DNA from: DATJPD01 sp035506575
Lineage (GTDB): Bacteria > Pseudomonadota > Alphaproteobacteria > CACIAM-22H2
Assembly (NCBI GenBank): GCA_035506575.1
Contig: DATJPD010000049.1
Location: forward strand, 28,273-92,272
Direction of reading: 5' to 3'
DNA length: 64,000 nucleotides
The number at the start of each line of letters is the position of its first letter. Position 1 is the stretch's first letter. Below the pieces are notes generated by a model. It made no database searches. It was not told the origin of the DNA and worked only from the letters and a program-made list of their open reading frames with translations. The translations under genes were made by a program, and so were the position numbers. Positions 8,702 to 20,340 of the stretch are shown here, piece by piece.

Positions 8702-9469
8702 CTATTTCTTCGCCGGCTTCATCGGCGGGTCGATCGCATAGGCGGCGAGGATCGGGCCCGGCCCGTCCGGCGTCTGCTGCTGGACGACGATCGCGCAGCC
8801 GCTTTTCTCATACTCGGCCATGTCGACGCCGAGCTTCAACGTCACGGGCTTGCCGTCGTATTTCCCGATCTGCGTCCACTCGCGCACGATGTTGTATTCG
8901 CCGAGCCGCTGGCCTGCATTCTCGCCCTGCTCGACCGCGGTCCAGTGCTGCGCATCGAAGACTGCGATCCACACGTTGCTGGGCGCGGCCGGCCCACCCT
9001 CGATGTGCACGCTGTCGCCGACCAGCGTGACGCGGGGCCGGCGCGCCGCGCCACCCGCCTGCTCGCTCTTCGCCTCGCCGATCAGCCGCTCGATGTCGCT
9101 GCGCTCCGACCCGATCCCCTGCAGATGGCCGTTGATCACCATCTGGGGCGTGTAGACGTAGCGCTCTGCCAGCGAGCGCGAATACGCATGCTGCCGCGCC
9201 GTAAACGCGTGCTGCGCGAACGGGTCCTTCCAGCCGATATAGTCCCAGTAATCGACATGCCAGGAGAGCGCCAGGATATCGGGGCGCTTCGCGAGCTCGC
9301 CGAGATAGGCATCGGCCGGCGGACAAGAGTTGCAGCCTTGGCTCGTGAACAGCTCGACCACGACAGGATCCGCGCGCTCACCCGCCACTGCCGGCGCTGC
9401 ACCTGCTGCCAGGGTCACGGCGGCGGCGACGAAGCTTACGATCCGGCCTGAGCGCGTCATCGAACGCAT
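8702..9469 (-). CDS. Secreted DUF1223 (thioredoxin-fold) protein
   Basis: Protein of about 255 residues of the DUF1223 family. After a hydrophobic signal sequence ending near VAGERA comes VVELFTSQGCNSCPPAD, a thioredoxin-like strand with a CxxC pair (C-N-S-C), then LSWHVDYWDYIGWKDPF and the region YTPQMVINGHLQGIGS, all family hallmarks. It is probably periplasmic; the function of the family is not established, though a redox or metal-related role is plausible. The start is uncertain: ATG at 9469 (MRSMTRSGR) or 9460 (MTRSGR) both give a good signal peptide. It converges on the PAS gene. Confidence 0.88.
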   Translation of the reverse strand: MRSMTRSGRIVSFVAAAVTLAAGAAPAVAGERADPVVVELFTSQGCNSCPPADAYLGELAKRPDILALSWHVDYWDYIGWKDPFAQHAFTARQHAYSRSLAERYVYTPQMVINGHLQGIGSERSDIERLIGEAKSEQAGGAARRPRVTLVGDSVHIEGGPAAPSNVWIAVFDAQHWTAVEQGENAGQRLGEYNIVREWTQIGKYDGKPVTLKLGVDMAEYEKSGCAIVVQQQTPDGPGPILAAYAIDPPMKPAKK

Positions 9470-9593
9470 GATGCATCCTAGCGCGACGCGTCGCACGGGG
9501 GCGTCACATCGACGTGAGAAACGGCCAAGCCGCCGGCAGAATAATGAACGCATCCCAAGCGTTATTTAACTGTTTAACCGTTTCGAGGCCACC

Positions 9594-9926
9594 ATGCATC
9601 GCACGCTCGCGACCGCCGTCTTGATCGGAGTTGTTGCAACCGGCGCGCTCGCGGAAGTACGGCCGGTTCTGGCGCAGCAGGACGAGCCCCTGCAGGTCGC
9701 GCCCAGGTCCGATCCCGCCAGCCCTGATGCGGACGCCTTTCTGCGCGACACCATCGGCCGGCTGGTCGACGCCCTCGGCCAGGTGATCGAAACCCTGCCG
9801 CGCTACGCGCCGCCGGAGTTCGACAAGGATGGCAACATCATCCTGCGCCGCCTGAACCCATCGGACCGCGCGCCCCAGCCGGATCGTCCGCCCGCGGGTT
9901 GGACCCTGGACCGGACGTCCGCCTGA
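9594..9926 (+). CDS. Small secreted protein of unknown function
   Basis: Protein of 110 residues that I do not recognise. The first 20-27 residues form a typical Sec signal peptide (RTLATAVLIGVVATGALA, then AEVRPVLAQ). The mature part contains an amphipathic segment, FLRDTIGRLVDALGQVIETLPRY, and a proline-rich tail. It is divergent from the DUF1223 gene, and a second small secreted protein of similar design follows 95 bases downstream, so the two may form a pair. Confidence 0.6.
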   Translation: MHRTLATAVLIGVVATGALAEVRPVLAQQDEPLQVAPRSDPASPDADAFLRDTIGRLVDALGQVIETLPRYAPPEFDKDGNIILRRLNPSDRAPQPDRPPAGWTLDRTSA

Positions 9927-10021
9927 CGATCCAGGAAAAGAAAAAGGACGGCGTTTCGGGAACCAATTGCCGCCGGACACCCTTGTTGGGTGTAGCGGGG
10001 GTGGGCGAGCGAGACCTCGAC

Positions 10022-10318
10022 ATGCGTATTCTGCCGTGGGCCGCAAGCGCGGCCGCCCTCGTGACCTTGGCGCAGCCCGCGTCCGCCCAGACCTGGTCGC
10101 CGTCGGTCAACCAGCGGATGGACCCGCCGACCAGCCAGTCGGACGGCTATGTGGGAGTGTCGCTGGGCCAACTCATCATGGCCCTGGGGATCAGCCTCAA
10201 GGGCGCCCCGCCACCGGGACCCGACGACGTCCGCATATTCCAGCCGCGCCAGACAGCGGCAGCACCGGCGCCGACCAACGCCGGGCCGGCCGCAGCCCCG
10301 CAGCCAGAGTCCAAATAG
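10022..10318 (+). CDS. Small secreted protein with proline-rich tail
   Basis: Protein of 98 residues with a signal peptide (MRILPWAASAAALVTL, cleavage after SAQ). The mature part is rich in proline, alanine and glutamine, with a central hydrophobic piece, VGVSLGQLIMALGISLKG, that may be a short helix. No family is recognised. The ATG at 10022 was chosen because it starts the signal peptide; the frame is open further upstream but without a signal. The design matches the preceding secreted gene. Confidence 0.55.
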   Translation: MRILPWAASAAALVTLAQPASAQTWSPSVNQRMDPPTSQSDGYVGVSLGQLIMALGISLKGAPPPGPDDVRIFQPRQTAAAPAPTNAGPAAAPQPESK

Positions 10319-10608
10319 CGGAGAGGACGCCGGGGCGTATCACCCCTGGGTTCGCCCGCAATACGTGACAAAGACCCAAGCCGGCCAGTCTTATACGTAC
10401 GCGGACTTGGAACAATTTTTGTTGCAAAGGTGCCTTCGCAGGACCTCAGCAACAAACATCCCCTCGATTGAAGGCTGGTCGTCGGCTGCTCGTCGCAGTC
10501 GTGCTGCGGGCAAATACGTGGCAGGAATCCTTGCGCGCTCAATTCGAGTGATCTTAAATAGTCGTGCAACCATTAGCTGCCAAGGCGGGACAGCGAGAGA
10601 GGCATTGC
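10319..10608. other. Intergenic region before the pentapeptide gene
   Basis: This 290-base spacer has clearly lower GC than its surroundings and no convincing reading frame on either strand. It holds a plausible sigma-70 promoter at 10531-10559. Apart from that I see no strong hairpin or repeat. Confidence 0.5.
10531..10559 (+). promoter_or_regulatory. Candidate sigma-70 promoter of pentapeptide gene
   Basis: TTGCGC at 10531-10536 and TTAAAT at 10554-10559 are separated by exactly 17 bases. The predicted transcription start lies about 40 bases upstream of the ATG at 10609. Confidence 0.35.
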
Positions 10609-12835
10609 ATGGAGGAGACGACGGTTGACGACCTGGTCAAGGCCGGGAATGAAGCCAGCGGGCAAGCCCGGAACACCTGGATCAGCTTCATCCTTTTCGG
10701 GGCCTATCTCGCGGTCGCGGTGGGCGCCACGACACATCGGCAACTCTTGCTGGAAGCACCGATCGATTTGCCGCTACTCAGCGTCAAGCTGCCGCTTGTG
10801 GCGTTCTACCGCCTCGTGCCCATCTTGTTCGTGCTGGTGCACTTCTACGTTCTGGTGCAGCTCTACCTTCTGTCGCGCACGCTGCATCTCCTGAACGATG
10901 CGGTCGCCGCCATACCGCTCAGTGGCGAACGTGAGCGCATTCGCGTCCGGCTCGACAGCTTCATCATGATGCAATTGATCTCTGGGCTAAGCCGCGATTG
11001 GCTGCCGCGCCTGTTCGTGCGGCTCGCTGCGTGGGTCACATTGTTGGCCGCACCGGTGCTACTGCTCCTGGCCTTTCAGGTTCAATTTCTGGCTTACCAT
11101 GACGAGACGACCACGTGGATTCACCGATTTGCGTTGGTCCTTGACCTAGTCCTGACCTGGGTTCTATGGCCGGCCATTGTGGATTCAAGCGGGCGTTTCG
11201 GCGGCGCCGTAGCGCGCTGGGTCCGCGGGCTTGTCGTACTGCCCGCTCAAGCCGCTGCAAAGACTATTGAGCTGATAAGCTCGCTGCGAGCCGGCGGCCC
11301 TGCGTGGCCGTCGCTTCGAGATGCGTGGCGCACGTACACCACCGTCGAGCAGGTTCGCGAGGCCGTGAACTCCGCCATCCGTCAAGTCACAGCACTCGCC
11401 GTTCTGCTGACCGTATGCGGCGGAATAGTCGTTTTTTCGCTGCTCATCGCCACGGTCCCCGGCGAATCGATAGAGGCGTGGTGGACGGGGGAATGGGTGC
11501 AAACGCCGCTGCGCCTCGAGGAACTGCCGGCTGAGTGCGGAAACCGAGAAAGCGCATCCGCCGAAATCGAAACGAGTGCCACATCGCCGGCCACTGAAGC
11601 ACACCGCATAAGGACGCTCGCTTGCCTGTCGCACCCGGTGGTCTGGACGCATCGGGCCGCGGGTTATCGTCGGCAGATTAATCGCCGGATTGGCCTCACA
11701 TGGTGGCCGACGGTGATTCTGTTCGAGGGGGTGCCTGATCCCGTTGAAAGTACCGTCGATAGCTGGCTCTCGCGTAATCTCGTCTTGATCGATGTCGACC
11801 TCATTGGCCTCGACAGCGACAAGCTGGCGAAAACGGAGCGCACGATCGTCCTGCGCGGCCGGGATCTCCGGAATGCTGTGCTCGACCGCACCGATCTTCG
11901 AAAAGCCGACCTAAGCGGGGCTCATCTTGAGGGGGCGAGCCTCGTTGCCACCAAGCTGACAGCGACAAACCTAACGAAGGCCAAATTGGCACACGCTTGG
12001 CTCATGCGGGCCTCCCTGCAGGGAGCCATCCTCGATTCGGCGGACCTCCAGGGAGCCGATCTTGAAAAGGCGGAGCTTCAAGGCGCTACGCTCGAGTCGG
12101 CGCAGCTTCAGGGTGCCAATCTCACCGAGGCAACGTTTTGGGGCGCCTCGCTCAAGAGCGCATTTCTCACGACAGCCAACCTCAGGTCGGCGGCGCTACA
12201 GGGGACCGAGCTCAGGGGCGCCGATCTTCGAGGCGCTGCCCTCGATTCTGCGGGACTCCAGGGCGCCGATCTCGGCCCCGCGAAGCTAGACGGCGCCGAG
12301 TTGACTTCGGCGAGCGTGTGGCGGGCCACGACCGATCTGCGCCCGATCACGGATTTGATTTCGCGCTACACCGACGCCCGATTTCTTGACCTCAAGCCGC
12401 TGCAGGTGACTGGGATGACGGTCGAACAGGCCATTGGTCGCTGGCTTGCCACGATCCCGGAAGGTACGGCCCGGACGGCAGCGGAAATGAGACTGTCAGG
12501 ACTCCGCGATCCTTCGAGCGAGCAGAAGGGGCGGATCGAGCGGAGCGGGGCGTGGTGGGCCGATCTGAAAAGCCAGAGCGAGGCGCTGGACATGGTGACA
12601 GATGCCCCGCTGCGCGCCGCTTTTCTGGCCGGTCTTGGCTGCCACACAGACGCGCGCGGCCTCCTCATCCGGCTCAAGTCCACCCAGGCACCGCCCTACG
12701 CGCCGTGCCTGGCCGCGGCATTGCTCGACGGGAATTGCAGGGCCGCCGATGGCCTGGCCGCAGGCGAGAAAAAGCCGCTGAAAGGGCTCGCCGACGGCGC
12801 GTTCAACTGCGCCGCCGTCGACCCGCAAACCTCCT

Positions 12836-12849
<14 letters not shown>
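10609..12849 (+). CDS. Membrane protein with C-terminal pentapeptide repeats
   Basis: Protein of 746 residues. The N-terminal third contains about five hydrophobic segments (for example WISFILFGAYLAVAVGA, a long LVPILFVLVHFYVLV stretch, and a later AVLLTVCGGIVVFSLLI). A soluble region follows, then about 30 pentapeptide repeats of the A(D/N)LxxA type at residues 418-575, which form a right-handed beta helix. The last 170 residues are helical with several cysteines. Such membrane-anchored pentapeptide proteins have no assigned function. The gene and the spacer before it are less GC-rich than the neighbours and use more A/T-ending codons, which suggests acquisition. The ATG at 10609 follows a GAGAGAGG ribosome-binding site. 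Its 3' end overlaps the acnA 3' end by 14 bases. Confidence 0.85.
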
Positions 12850-15526
<2,677 letters not shown>

Positions 15527-15630
15527 GGGCGGACTCCTGTCGCGAGAATGGAATCAAGCGGCGGCAGCGTTAAGAACAGGGGCCGCCGACGGGCTCTTGA
15601 GTAACATGGTTCGGGTTAATTTTTGAAGTC

Positions 15631-15858
15631 CTACGCGGCGGCCGTGGCGGCGCTCAGCACCGCCTCGCCGCGCGCCGACAGACGGACGAGCGTGCGGCCG
15701 CCGGCGCCGGCGTCCAGCCACACGAGACCGTCCAAATTCGCATCTTCCCAGACCGACAGGCGCGGACAGCTGGTGCGCCACGCCTCCATCGTCTCGGCGT
15801 AAGAGCGCGGGCACTCCGCGACCCAGGCGAGGAACTGCACCATGATAAGAGGGGTCAT
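15631..15858 (-). CDS. Conserved small protein coupled to a hydroxyacid dehydrogenase
   Basis: Protein of 75 residues with the segment RSYAETMEAWRTSCPRLSVWED and a C-terminal VRLSARGEAVL that looks like the wing of a small winged-helix domain. I recall similar short proteins in Alphaproteobacteria annotated as hypothetical; no function is known to me. Its ATG at 15856-15858 overlaps the stop of the upstream dehydrogenase gene by four bases (ATGA), so it is translationally coupled to it. A DNA-binding role is possible but not shown. Confidence 0.7.
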   Translation of the reverse strand: MTPLIMVQFLAWVAECPRSYAETMEAWRTSCPRLSVWEDANLDGLVWLDAGAGGRTLVRLSARGEAVLSAATAAA

Positions 15859-16835
15859 CGGCGGTTCCTCAGCACGTCGGGGTTCACCACATTGATCGGA
15901 CGGCCGGCGGCATAGGCGGTGATCTGGTCGAAGATGTCGGCGAACTGCACCTCGTACTCCTCGCGCGACACGTAGCCGATATGCGGCGTGCATACGACAT
16001 TGGGCATGTTGAGCAGCGGGTGCGCCGTATCCAGTAGCGGCTCCTCTTCGTAGACGTCGACGGCGGCAAACCCCGGCTGGCCCGCGCGCAACGCGGCCAC
16101 GAGAGCGCCCGGGGCGATCAAGGGTGCCCGGCTGGTATTCACCAGGAGCGCGGTCGGCTTCATGCGCGCGAGGTCGTCCGGCGTCACGATGCCGCGCGTC
16201 GCCTCCACCAGGCGCATGTGCAAGGTGATCACGTCGCAGGTCTCGAAGAACGCGGCCTTGCTCGAGGCCGTCTCCCAGCCCTCGGCCCGCGCCCGCTCGC
16301 GCGTGGCCTCGCGCGCCCACACGAGGACCTTCATGCCGAAGGCGCGGCCATAACCGGCGACGGCGGCGCCGATGCGGCCATAGCCGTAGATGCCGAGAGT
16401 CTTGCCGCGCAACGTCGTGCCGACGCCGATCTGCCACTTGCCGCGCCTGAGCGAGTCCATCTGCTGCGGGATCTGGCGCACCGACGCGAGGATCAGCCCC
16501 CACGCGAGCTCGGCGGTCGCATGCGACGGCGTGCCGGGATGCTGGCTCGACGACACGATCACGCCGAGGCGCGTGCACGTGTCCACGTCGATATGCGGGT
16601 AGACGCTGCGCTGGCTGATGAGCTTCAGGTTCGGCAGCCGCTCGAGCAGCGCGGTGCGGATCTTCGTGCGCTCGCGGATGAGCACCAGCGCCTCGGTCTC
16701 GCGCAGGCGCTCGGCCAGCGCCTCGACGTCCTGGACGTGATCGTTCCAGACCGTGACGTCGTGCCCCGCGAGCTTGGCGAAGCACGCCAAGGTGCGGACC
16801 GTGTCGTGATAATCGTCGAGGACGGTGATTTTCAT
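15855..16835 (-). CDS. D-2-hydroxyacid dehydrogenase (NAD-dependent)
   Basis: Protein of 326 residues of the phosphoglycerate/D-lactate dehydrogenase-like family. The NAD-binding Rossmann motif is YGYGRIGAAVAGYG, about residue 150. The catalytic Arg, Glu and His can be placed in VNTSRAPLI, EEEPL and CTPHIGYVSREEYE. The ATG at 16835 (MKITVLDDYHDTV) fits the family N-terminus better than an upstream frame start at 16868. It reduces a 2-oxoacid or oxidises a D-2-hydroxyacid whose identity is unknown. It is divergent from the PrpF-family gene over a 134-base spacer with AT-rich repeats, so the two may be co-regulated. Confidence 0.9.
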   Translation of the reverse strand: MKITVLDDYHDTVRTLACFAKLAGHDVTVWNDHVQDVEALAERLRETEALVLIRERTKIRTALLERLPNLKLISQRSVYPHIDVDTCTRLGVIVSSSQHPGTPSHATAELAWGLILASVRQIPQQMDSLRRGKWQIGVGTTLRGKTLGIYGYGRIGAAVAGYGRAFGMKVLVWAREATRERARAEGWETASSKAAFFETCDVITLHMRLVEATRGIVTPDDLARMKPTALLVNTSRAPLIAPGALVAALRAGQPGFAAVDVYEEEPLLDTAHPLLNMPNVVCTPHIGYVSREEYEVQFADIFDQITAYAAGRPINVVNPDVLRNRR

Positions 16836-16876
16836 CGCAAGGCCCAGCATAACGGCCGGCGACGCCATCTGTCTAA

Positions 16877-16912
16877 TATATGAAATTCGTTCTATCTATA
16901 TGAAGTCCATAT
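16877..16912. promoter_or_regulatory. AT-rich direct and inverted repeat between divergent genes
   Basis: TATATGAA occurs at 16877-16884 and again at 16897-16904, exactly 20 bases apart. The second copy is also the left arm of ATATG-N5-CATAT at 16898-16912, which resembles a LysR-type dyad. The site is placed to control the divergent dehydrogenase and PrpF genes. The LysR gene at 18302 is the obvious candidate regulator, but this is inference. Confidence 0.4.
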
Positions 16913-16969
16913 GACTGCCATGGCGCCAAAATATTGGACCGTGGTCGTCCGGGCGCCTACGCTTCACGC

Positions 16970-18232
16970 ATGACCCCGTTCGATCCCGCCGGCCCGCGGC
17001 CGGTCTATCCCGATCCTGACCTCGCCGATCTCAGGGTGCGTTCTCGCCACGGTTATGTCGAATTTCCGGTGCATCACGTGCGCGGCGGGACGTCGACGGG
17101 GCTCGTCATCTGGGAGCGGCACGCGCCGCAGGACCGCGCCTTGCGCGAGGAGCTGCTGCGGCACCTGATGGGGTTGCCTCTGTCGGGCACCAGGCGCGGC
17201 AATAAGCAGATCACGGGCTTGGGGCGGATCGTCACGACCGGCAACAAGGTGTTCTTCGCCGATCTCGAGACCGACTCTTCAGGGAAGGTCCGGATCCACA
17301 ACACCTTCGCGCAGCTCGCGGCCGACAAATCCGATGTCGACTGGAGCGTGAATTGCGGCAACATGACCGCGGCCCTCGCGTTCTGGGCGCTCGACACCGG
17401 TCTCGTGCCGTGGCCGGCGGCCGAGGCCGACCGCTTCGAGATCGACATCTACAACAGCAACACGCGCGTGGTGACCACGGCGCGCCTCCGGCTGAAGGAC
17501 GGCGTGATCCCCTCCGACACCGAGATTCCCGGGGTCGACGGCGCATGGCCGGGGGTCGACCTGTTCCTGAACGATCCCGCCGGCTCGCATTGCGGCAAGC
17601 TGCTGCCGACCGGCCGGCCGGTCGAGGAGATCGACGGAATCCCCGTATCCTGCGTCGACGTGGCGATGCCTCTCGTGATCGTGCGCGCCGCCGATCTCGG
17701 CAAGACGGCGCACGAGCCGGTCGAGGCGCTGGACGCCGACGCGCCGTTCAAGGCGAAGCTGCGCACCTTGTGGGTCGAAGCCGGCCTGCGCATGGGCATC
17801 AAGGACCGCAGCGGCCGGCCGCTGACCGCGGCCGAGCTCGCCGAAAGCGAGACCGTGCCCAAGATCTGCATCGTGGGTGCCCCCGAGGAGCGAGGCCACA
17901 TCGCGGCCCGCTACTTCACCCCGCAGCAGTGCCACCGCTCGATGGCCGTCACCGGCGGATGCTGCCTCGCCGCAGCGTCCCTCGTTCCGGGATCGGTCGC
18001 GCAACAGGTCGTGCGCGGCATCGGCACCGCCGGCCGCGAGTTCGGCGAGTTCCAGGTCGACATCGAAAACCCGGCCGGCCTCCTCGCCTCGGCGGTCGAA
18101 GCGCGCATCGTGGACGGCGCGCTCCAGGTGCGGCGCGCCGCCTACAAGCGCAGCGCGCAGGTTCTGTTGCGCGGCCTGGTGCCGATCCACCGGCCCTCGC
18201 CGGCGCTGAGCGCCGCGCTTGGCGGCGGCTGA
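16970..18232 (+). CDS. PrpF-family isomerase/tautomerase
   Basis: Protein of 420 residues of the PrpF/DUF453 family, which has a diaminopimelate-epimerase-like fold. Family landmarks are FPVHHVRGGTSTGLVI near the N-terminus, NCGNMTAALAFWA and the C-terminal QCHRSMAVTGGCC region. Known members are 2-methylaconitate cis-trans isomerase (PrpF) and 4-oxalomesaconate tautomerase (GalD). No prpB, prpC or acnD gene is beside it, so the methylcitrate assignment is not supported; a tautomerase of a dicarboxylic or tricarboxylic acid is a fair guess. The ATG at 16970 precedes the conserved region. A LysR gene follows 69 bases downstream. Confidence 0.85.
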   Translation: MTPFDPAGPRPVYPDPDLADLRVRSRHGYVEFPVHHVRGGTSTGLVIWERHAPQDRALREELLRHLMGLPLSGTRRGNKQITGLGRIVTTGNKVFFADLETDSSGKVRIHNTFAQLAADKSDVDWSVNCGNMTAALAFWALDTGLVPWPAAEADRFEIDIYNSNTRVVTTARLRLKDGVIPSDTEIPGVDGAWPGVDLFLNDPAGSHCGKLLPTGRPVEEIDGIPVSCVDVAMPLVIVRAADLGKTAHEPVEALDADAPFKAKLRTLWVEAGLRMGIKDRSGRPLTAAELAESETVPKICIVGAPEERGHIAARYFTPQQCHRSMAVTGGCCLAAASLVPGSVAQQVVRGIGTAGREFGEFQVDIENPAGLLASAVEARIVDGALQVRRAAYKRSAQVLLRGLVPIHRPSPALSAALGGG

Positions 18233-18272
18233 TAAGGGCCGCTTCCCGGCCACATTCGTCAGCTCTATGATG

Positions 18273-18297
18273 ATCTCCTTCGTCATACGAAGGAGAT
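18273..18297 (+). promoter_or_regulatory. Perfect 11-3-11 palindrome over the LysR ribosome-binding site
   Basis: Two 11-base arms (ATCTCCTTCGT and ACGAAGGAGAT) are separated by CAT. The inner part, TTCGTCATACGAA, is a T-N11-A box as used by LysR-type regulators. The right arm contains AAGGAG (18290-18295), the ribosome-binding site of the LysR gene starting at 18302. The element could be an autoregulatory operator or, in RNA, a hairpin that hides the ribosome-binding site. Confidence 0.7.
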
Positions 18298-18301
18298 ATG
18301 G

Positions 18302-19231
18302 TTGGAGCTGCGCCATCTCCGCTATTTCGTGGCCGTGGCCGAAGAGGGTCATATCACGCGGGCGGCCGAGCGCCTGGGCATCCAGCAGCCGCCGCTCAGC
18401 CAGCAGATCAAGGCGCTCGAGACCGAACTCGACGTCCAGCTGCTGCGCCGCAAGGCGCGCGGGGTGGAGCTGACGGAGGCCGGCCGGGCGCTGCTCGCCG
18501 ATGCACGCGCAGTGCTCACCCATGTGGATCACGCGGTCGCCACGACCCGGCGCACGGCGCGCGGCGAAGAGGGACGGATTGCCGTCGGGTTCACCAGCTC
18601 GGCATCGTTCCATCCTCTGGTCGTGCGCGCGATCCGTCGCTATCGCGACGCCTACCCGCTGGTCTCCCTGGCACTCGAAGAAGGCGGCACCGCCGAGCTG
18701 GTGGATGCGGTGCGGCGCGAACAGCTCGATGCCGCGTTCATCCGCACCCCCGTGGGCGATGCGGCCGAGCTCACCGTGACGCCTCTCCTGGACGAGGAGA
18801 TGATCGCGGCCCTGCCCACCGGCCATAGACTGGCACCTCGCCAGGCGCGCGCCGCGCCGCTGCCGCTCAAGGCCTTCGCCGGCGAGACCTTCATCCTCTA
18901 CCGGCGCCGCCTCGGGCCTGGCCTGTACGATGCGATCATCGCCGCCTGCCACAGCGCCGGCTTCAGCCCGCGCGTCGGCCAGGAGGCGCCGCGCATGTTC
19001 TCGACGCTCAACCTCGTCGCGGCAGGCCTCGGGGTGTCGATCATTCCGGCCTCCATGCAAAGCCTGCACATGGACGGCGTCGTCTATCGGCGGCTCAAGG
19101 GAGCGCCCATGACCGCCCCATTGCAGCTCGCCCACCGCCGCGGCGACGCCGCACCCGCGACGGCCCGTTTCGTCGAGCTCGCAAAGCGGATCGTCGCGGG
19201 TGGCCGCATCGGCCGCTGGCCCCCGGCTTAG
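18302..19231 (+). CDS. LysR-family transcriptional regulator
   Basis: Protein of 309 residues with the N-terminal LysR helix-turn-helix (LRHLRYFVAVAEEGHITRAAERLGIQQPPLSQQIKALE in family alignment, residues 3-40, shown here only as a landmark by its ends LRHLRYF and QQIKALE) and a periplasmic-binding-like effector domain. The start is a TTG at 18302, supported by AAGGAG six bases upstream; an ATG at 18298 is in another frame. The gene follows prpF on the same strand and probably controls the prpF/hydroxyacid dehydrogenase pair. A perfect dyad overlaps its own translation signal. Confidence 0.92.
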   Translation: MELRHLRYFVAVAEEGHITRAAERLGIQQPPLSQQIKALETELDVQLLRRKARGVELTEAGRALLADARAVLTHVDHAVATTRRTARGEEGRIAVGFTSSASFHPLVVRAIRRYRDAYPLVSLALEEGGTAELVDAVRREQLDAAFIRTPVGDAAELTVTPLLDEEMIAALPTGHRLAPRQARAAPLPLKAFAGETFILYRRRLGPGLYDAIIAACHSAGFSPRVGQEAPRMFSTLNLVAAGLGVSIIPASMQSLHMDGVVYRRLKGAPMTAPLQLAHRRGDAAPATARFVELAKRIVAGGRIGRWPPA

Positions 19232-19253
19232 GCCGTCCCTAGAATGACCAGCC

Positions 19254-20270
19254 ATGTCGGAATCCGCGCCGGACGCCCGTAACACGTCCGAGGCCCTGGC
19301 GGCCTTGGAGATCGAACGGCTGGCGCTCGCGTTCAACGGGTTGCAGGACGCCCTGCCCTATACCCTCTGGCCTTATCTCGGCCAGGCGCTTGCGGCGGCC
19401 ACCACGCGCACGGCACCCGAGCTCGCCGGGCCGAAGCTCGACCGCTACGACACTAAGCTGCAGCTTCTGCGGACGCGCGGGCTCACAGCCCTCGGCCAAG
19501 TGCTCGAGCGCGGGCAGCTCGACGACATCCACCGGCATTTCGCGGCACGCCCGTGCTTTGCCGCGCATATCGCGGCCAAAGGCGACAATGTCGAACGCAC
19601 GCTCGACGAGTGCCAGGCGCTGGGGCCCCAGGCCACCTACCGCTTGGCCGACATCGTCGCCGCACCGCACCTGATCGAGCTTGCCAACCGCGAGGACATG
19701 CTCTCGCTGATGGAGGCGTATCTCGGCTGCGTGCCGTCGATCTATTCGATGAACGCGTTCTGGACGTTCCCCGGGCACGACGGGCTGATCCCGGGCCTGC
19801 AGACCTACCATCGCGACATGGACGATTTCCGGTTCTGCACGCTGTTCGTATTCCTGACCGATCTCGCCCCCGGCGACGGCGCGCATTATTTCGTGCGCGG
19901 GAGCCATCGCATCGACCTCGTCGAGCGGCAGTTGCGCCAAGCCAACCCCCAGGCCGACTGCGCGGCAGAGCTCGAGCGGCTGTTCGCCAAGGTCGCGGCG
20001 GTGGACGACGCCACGCTCGCCGCCCTCCACCCGCAGATCGAGACCGTGGCCGGCCCGGCGGGGACGGCGGTGTTCGAGGACACCTACGGGCTGCACAAGG
20101 GCGACGTCCCGAAGACGAAGCGGCTGCTGGCCTGGATCCGCTACGGCCTCTATCGCAACTGGGCGAGCTTCACGGACAAGGTGACGCCGGTTCCGCGGCG
20201 GCTGGTCGCCGGCCGCATCCCCGACACACCGCGCCACCGCTACATCAACCGGCTGATCATCGAGGCGTGA
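19254..20270 (+). CDS. Phytanoyl-CoA dioxygenase-like Fe(II)/2-oxoglutarate oxygenase
   Basis: Protein of 338 residues. The facial triad of Fe(II)/2-oxoglutarate oxygenases is visible: H and D in YHRDMDDF (about residues 185-187) and a distal His in YGLHKGD, with TKRLLAWIRYG providing the 2-oxoglutarate-binding Arg region. The double-stranded beta helix core fits the PhyH family. The substrate is unknown. It follows the LysR gene by 22 bases, but no promoter or regulatory link is evident. Confidence 0.8.
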   Translation: MSESAPDARNTSEALAALEIERLALAFNGLQDALPYTLWPYLGQALAAATTRTAPELAGPKLDRYDTKLQLLRTRGLTALGQVLERGQLDDIHRHFAARPCFAAHIAAKGDNVERTLDECQALGPQATYRLADIVAAPHLIELANREDMLSLMEAYLGCVPSIYSMNAFWTFPGHDGLIPGLQTYHRDMDDFRFCTLFVFLTDLAPGDGAHYFVRGSHRIDLVERQLRQANPQADCAAELERLFAKVAAVDDATLAALHPQIETVAGPAGTAVFEDTYGLHKGDVPKTKRLLAWIRYGLYRNWASFTDKVTPVPRRLVAGRIPDTPRHRYINRLIIEA

Positions 20271-20340
20271 AGCGCGCCGCGATTGCTGCACCGGCGCGAA
20301 ACCGCTAACGTCGCCCGGAGCATCGCAAGAGGAGCAGGCG

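Noticed and set aside
9560..9580. TTAA-N4-TTAA resembling a CtrA site
   Set aside because: The CtrA consensus needs a 7-base spacer; here it is 4.
15539..15610. 17-codon frame in the acnA leader as a regulatory leader peptide
   Set aside because: No hairpin switch or codon bias towards one amino acid that would suggest attenuation.
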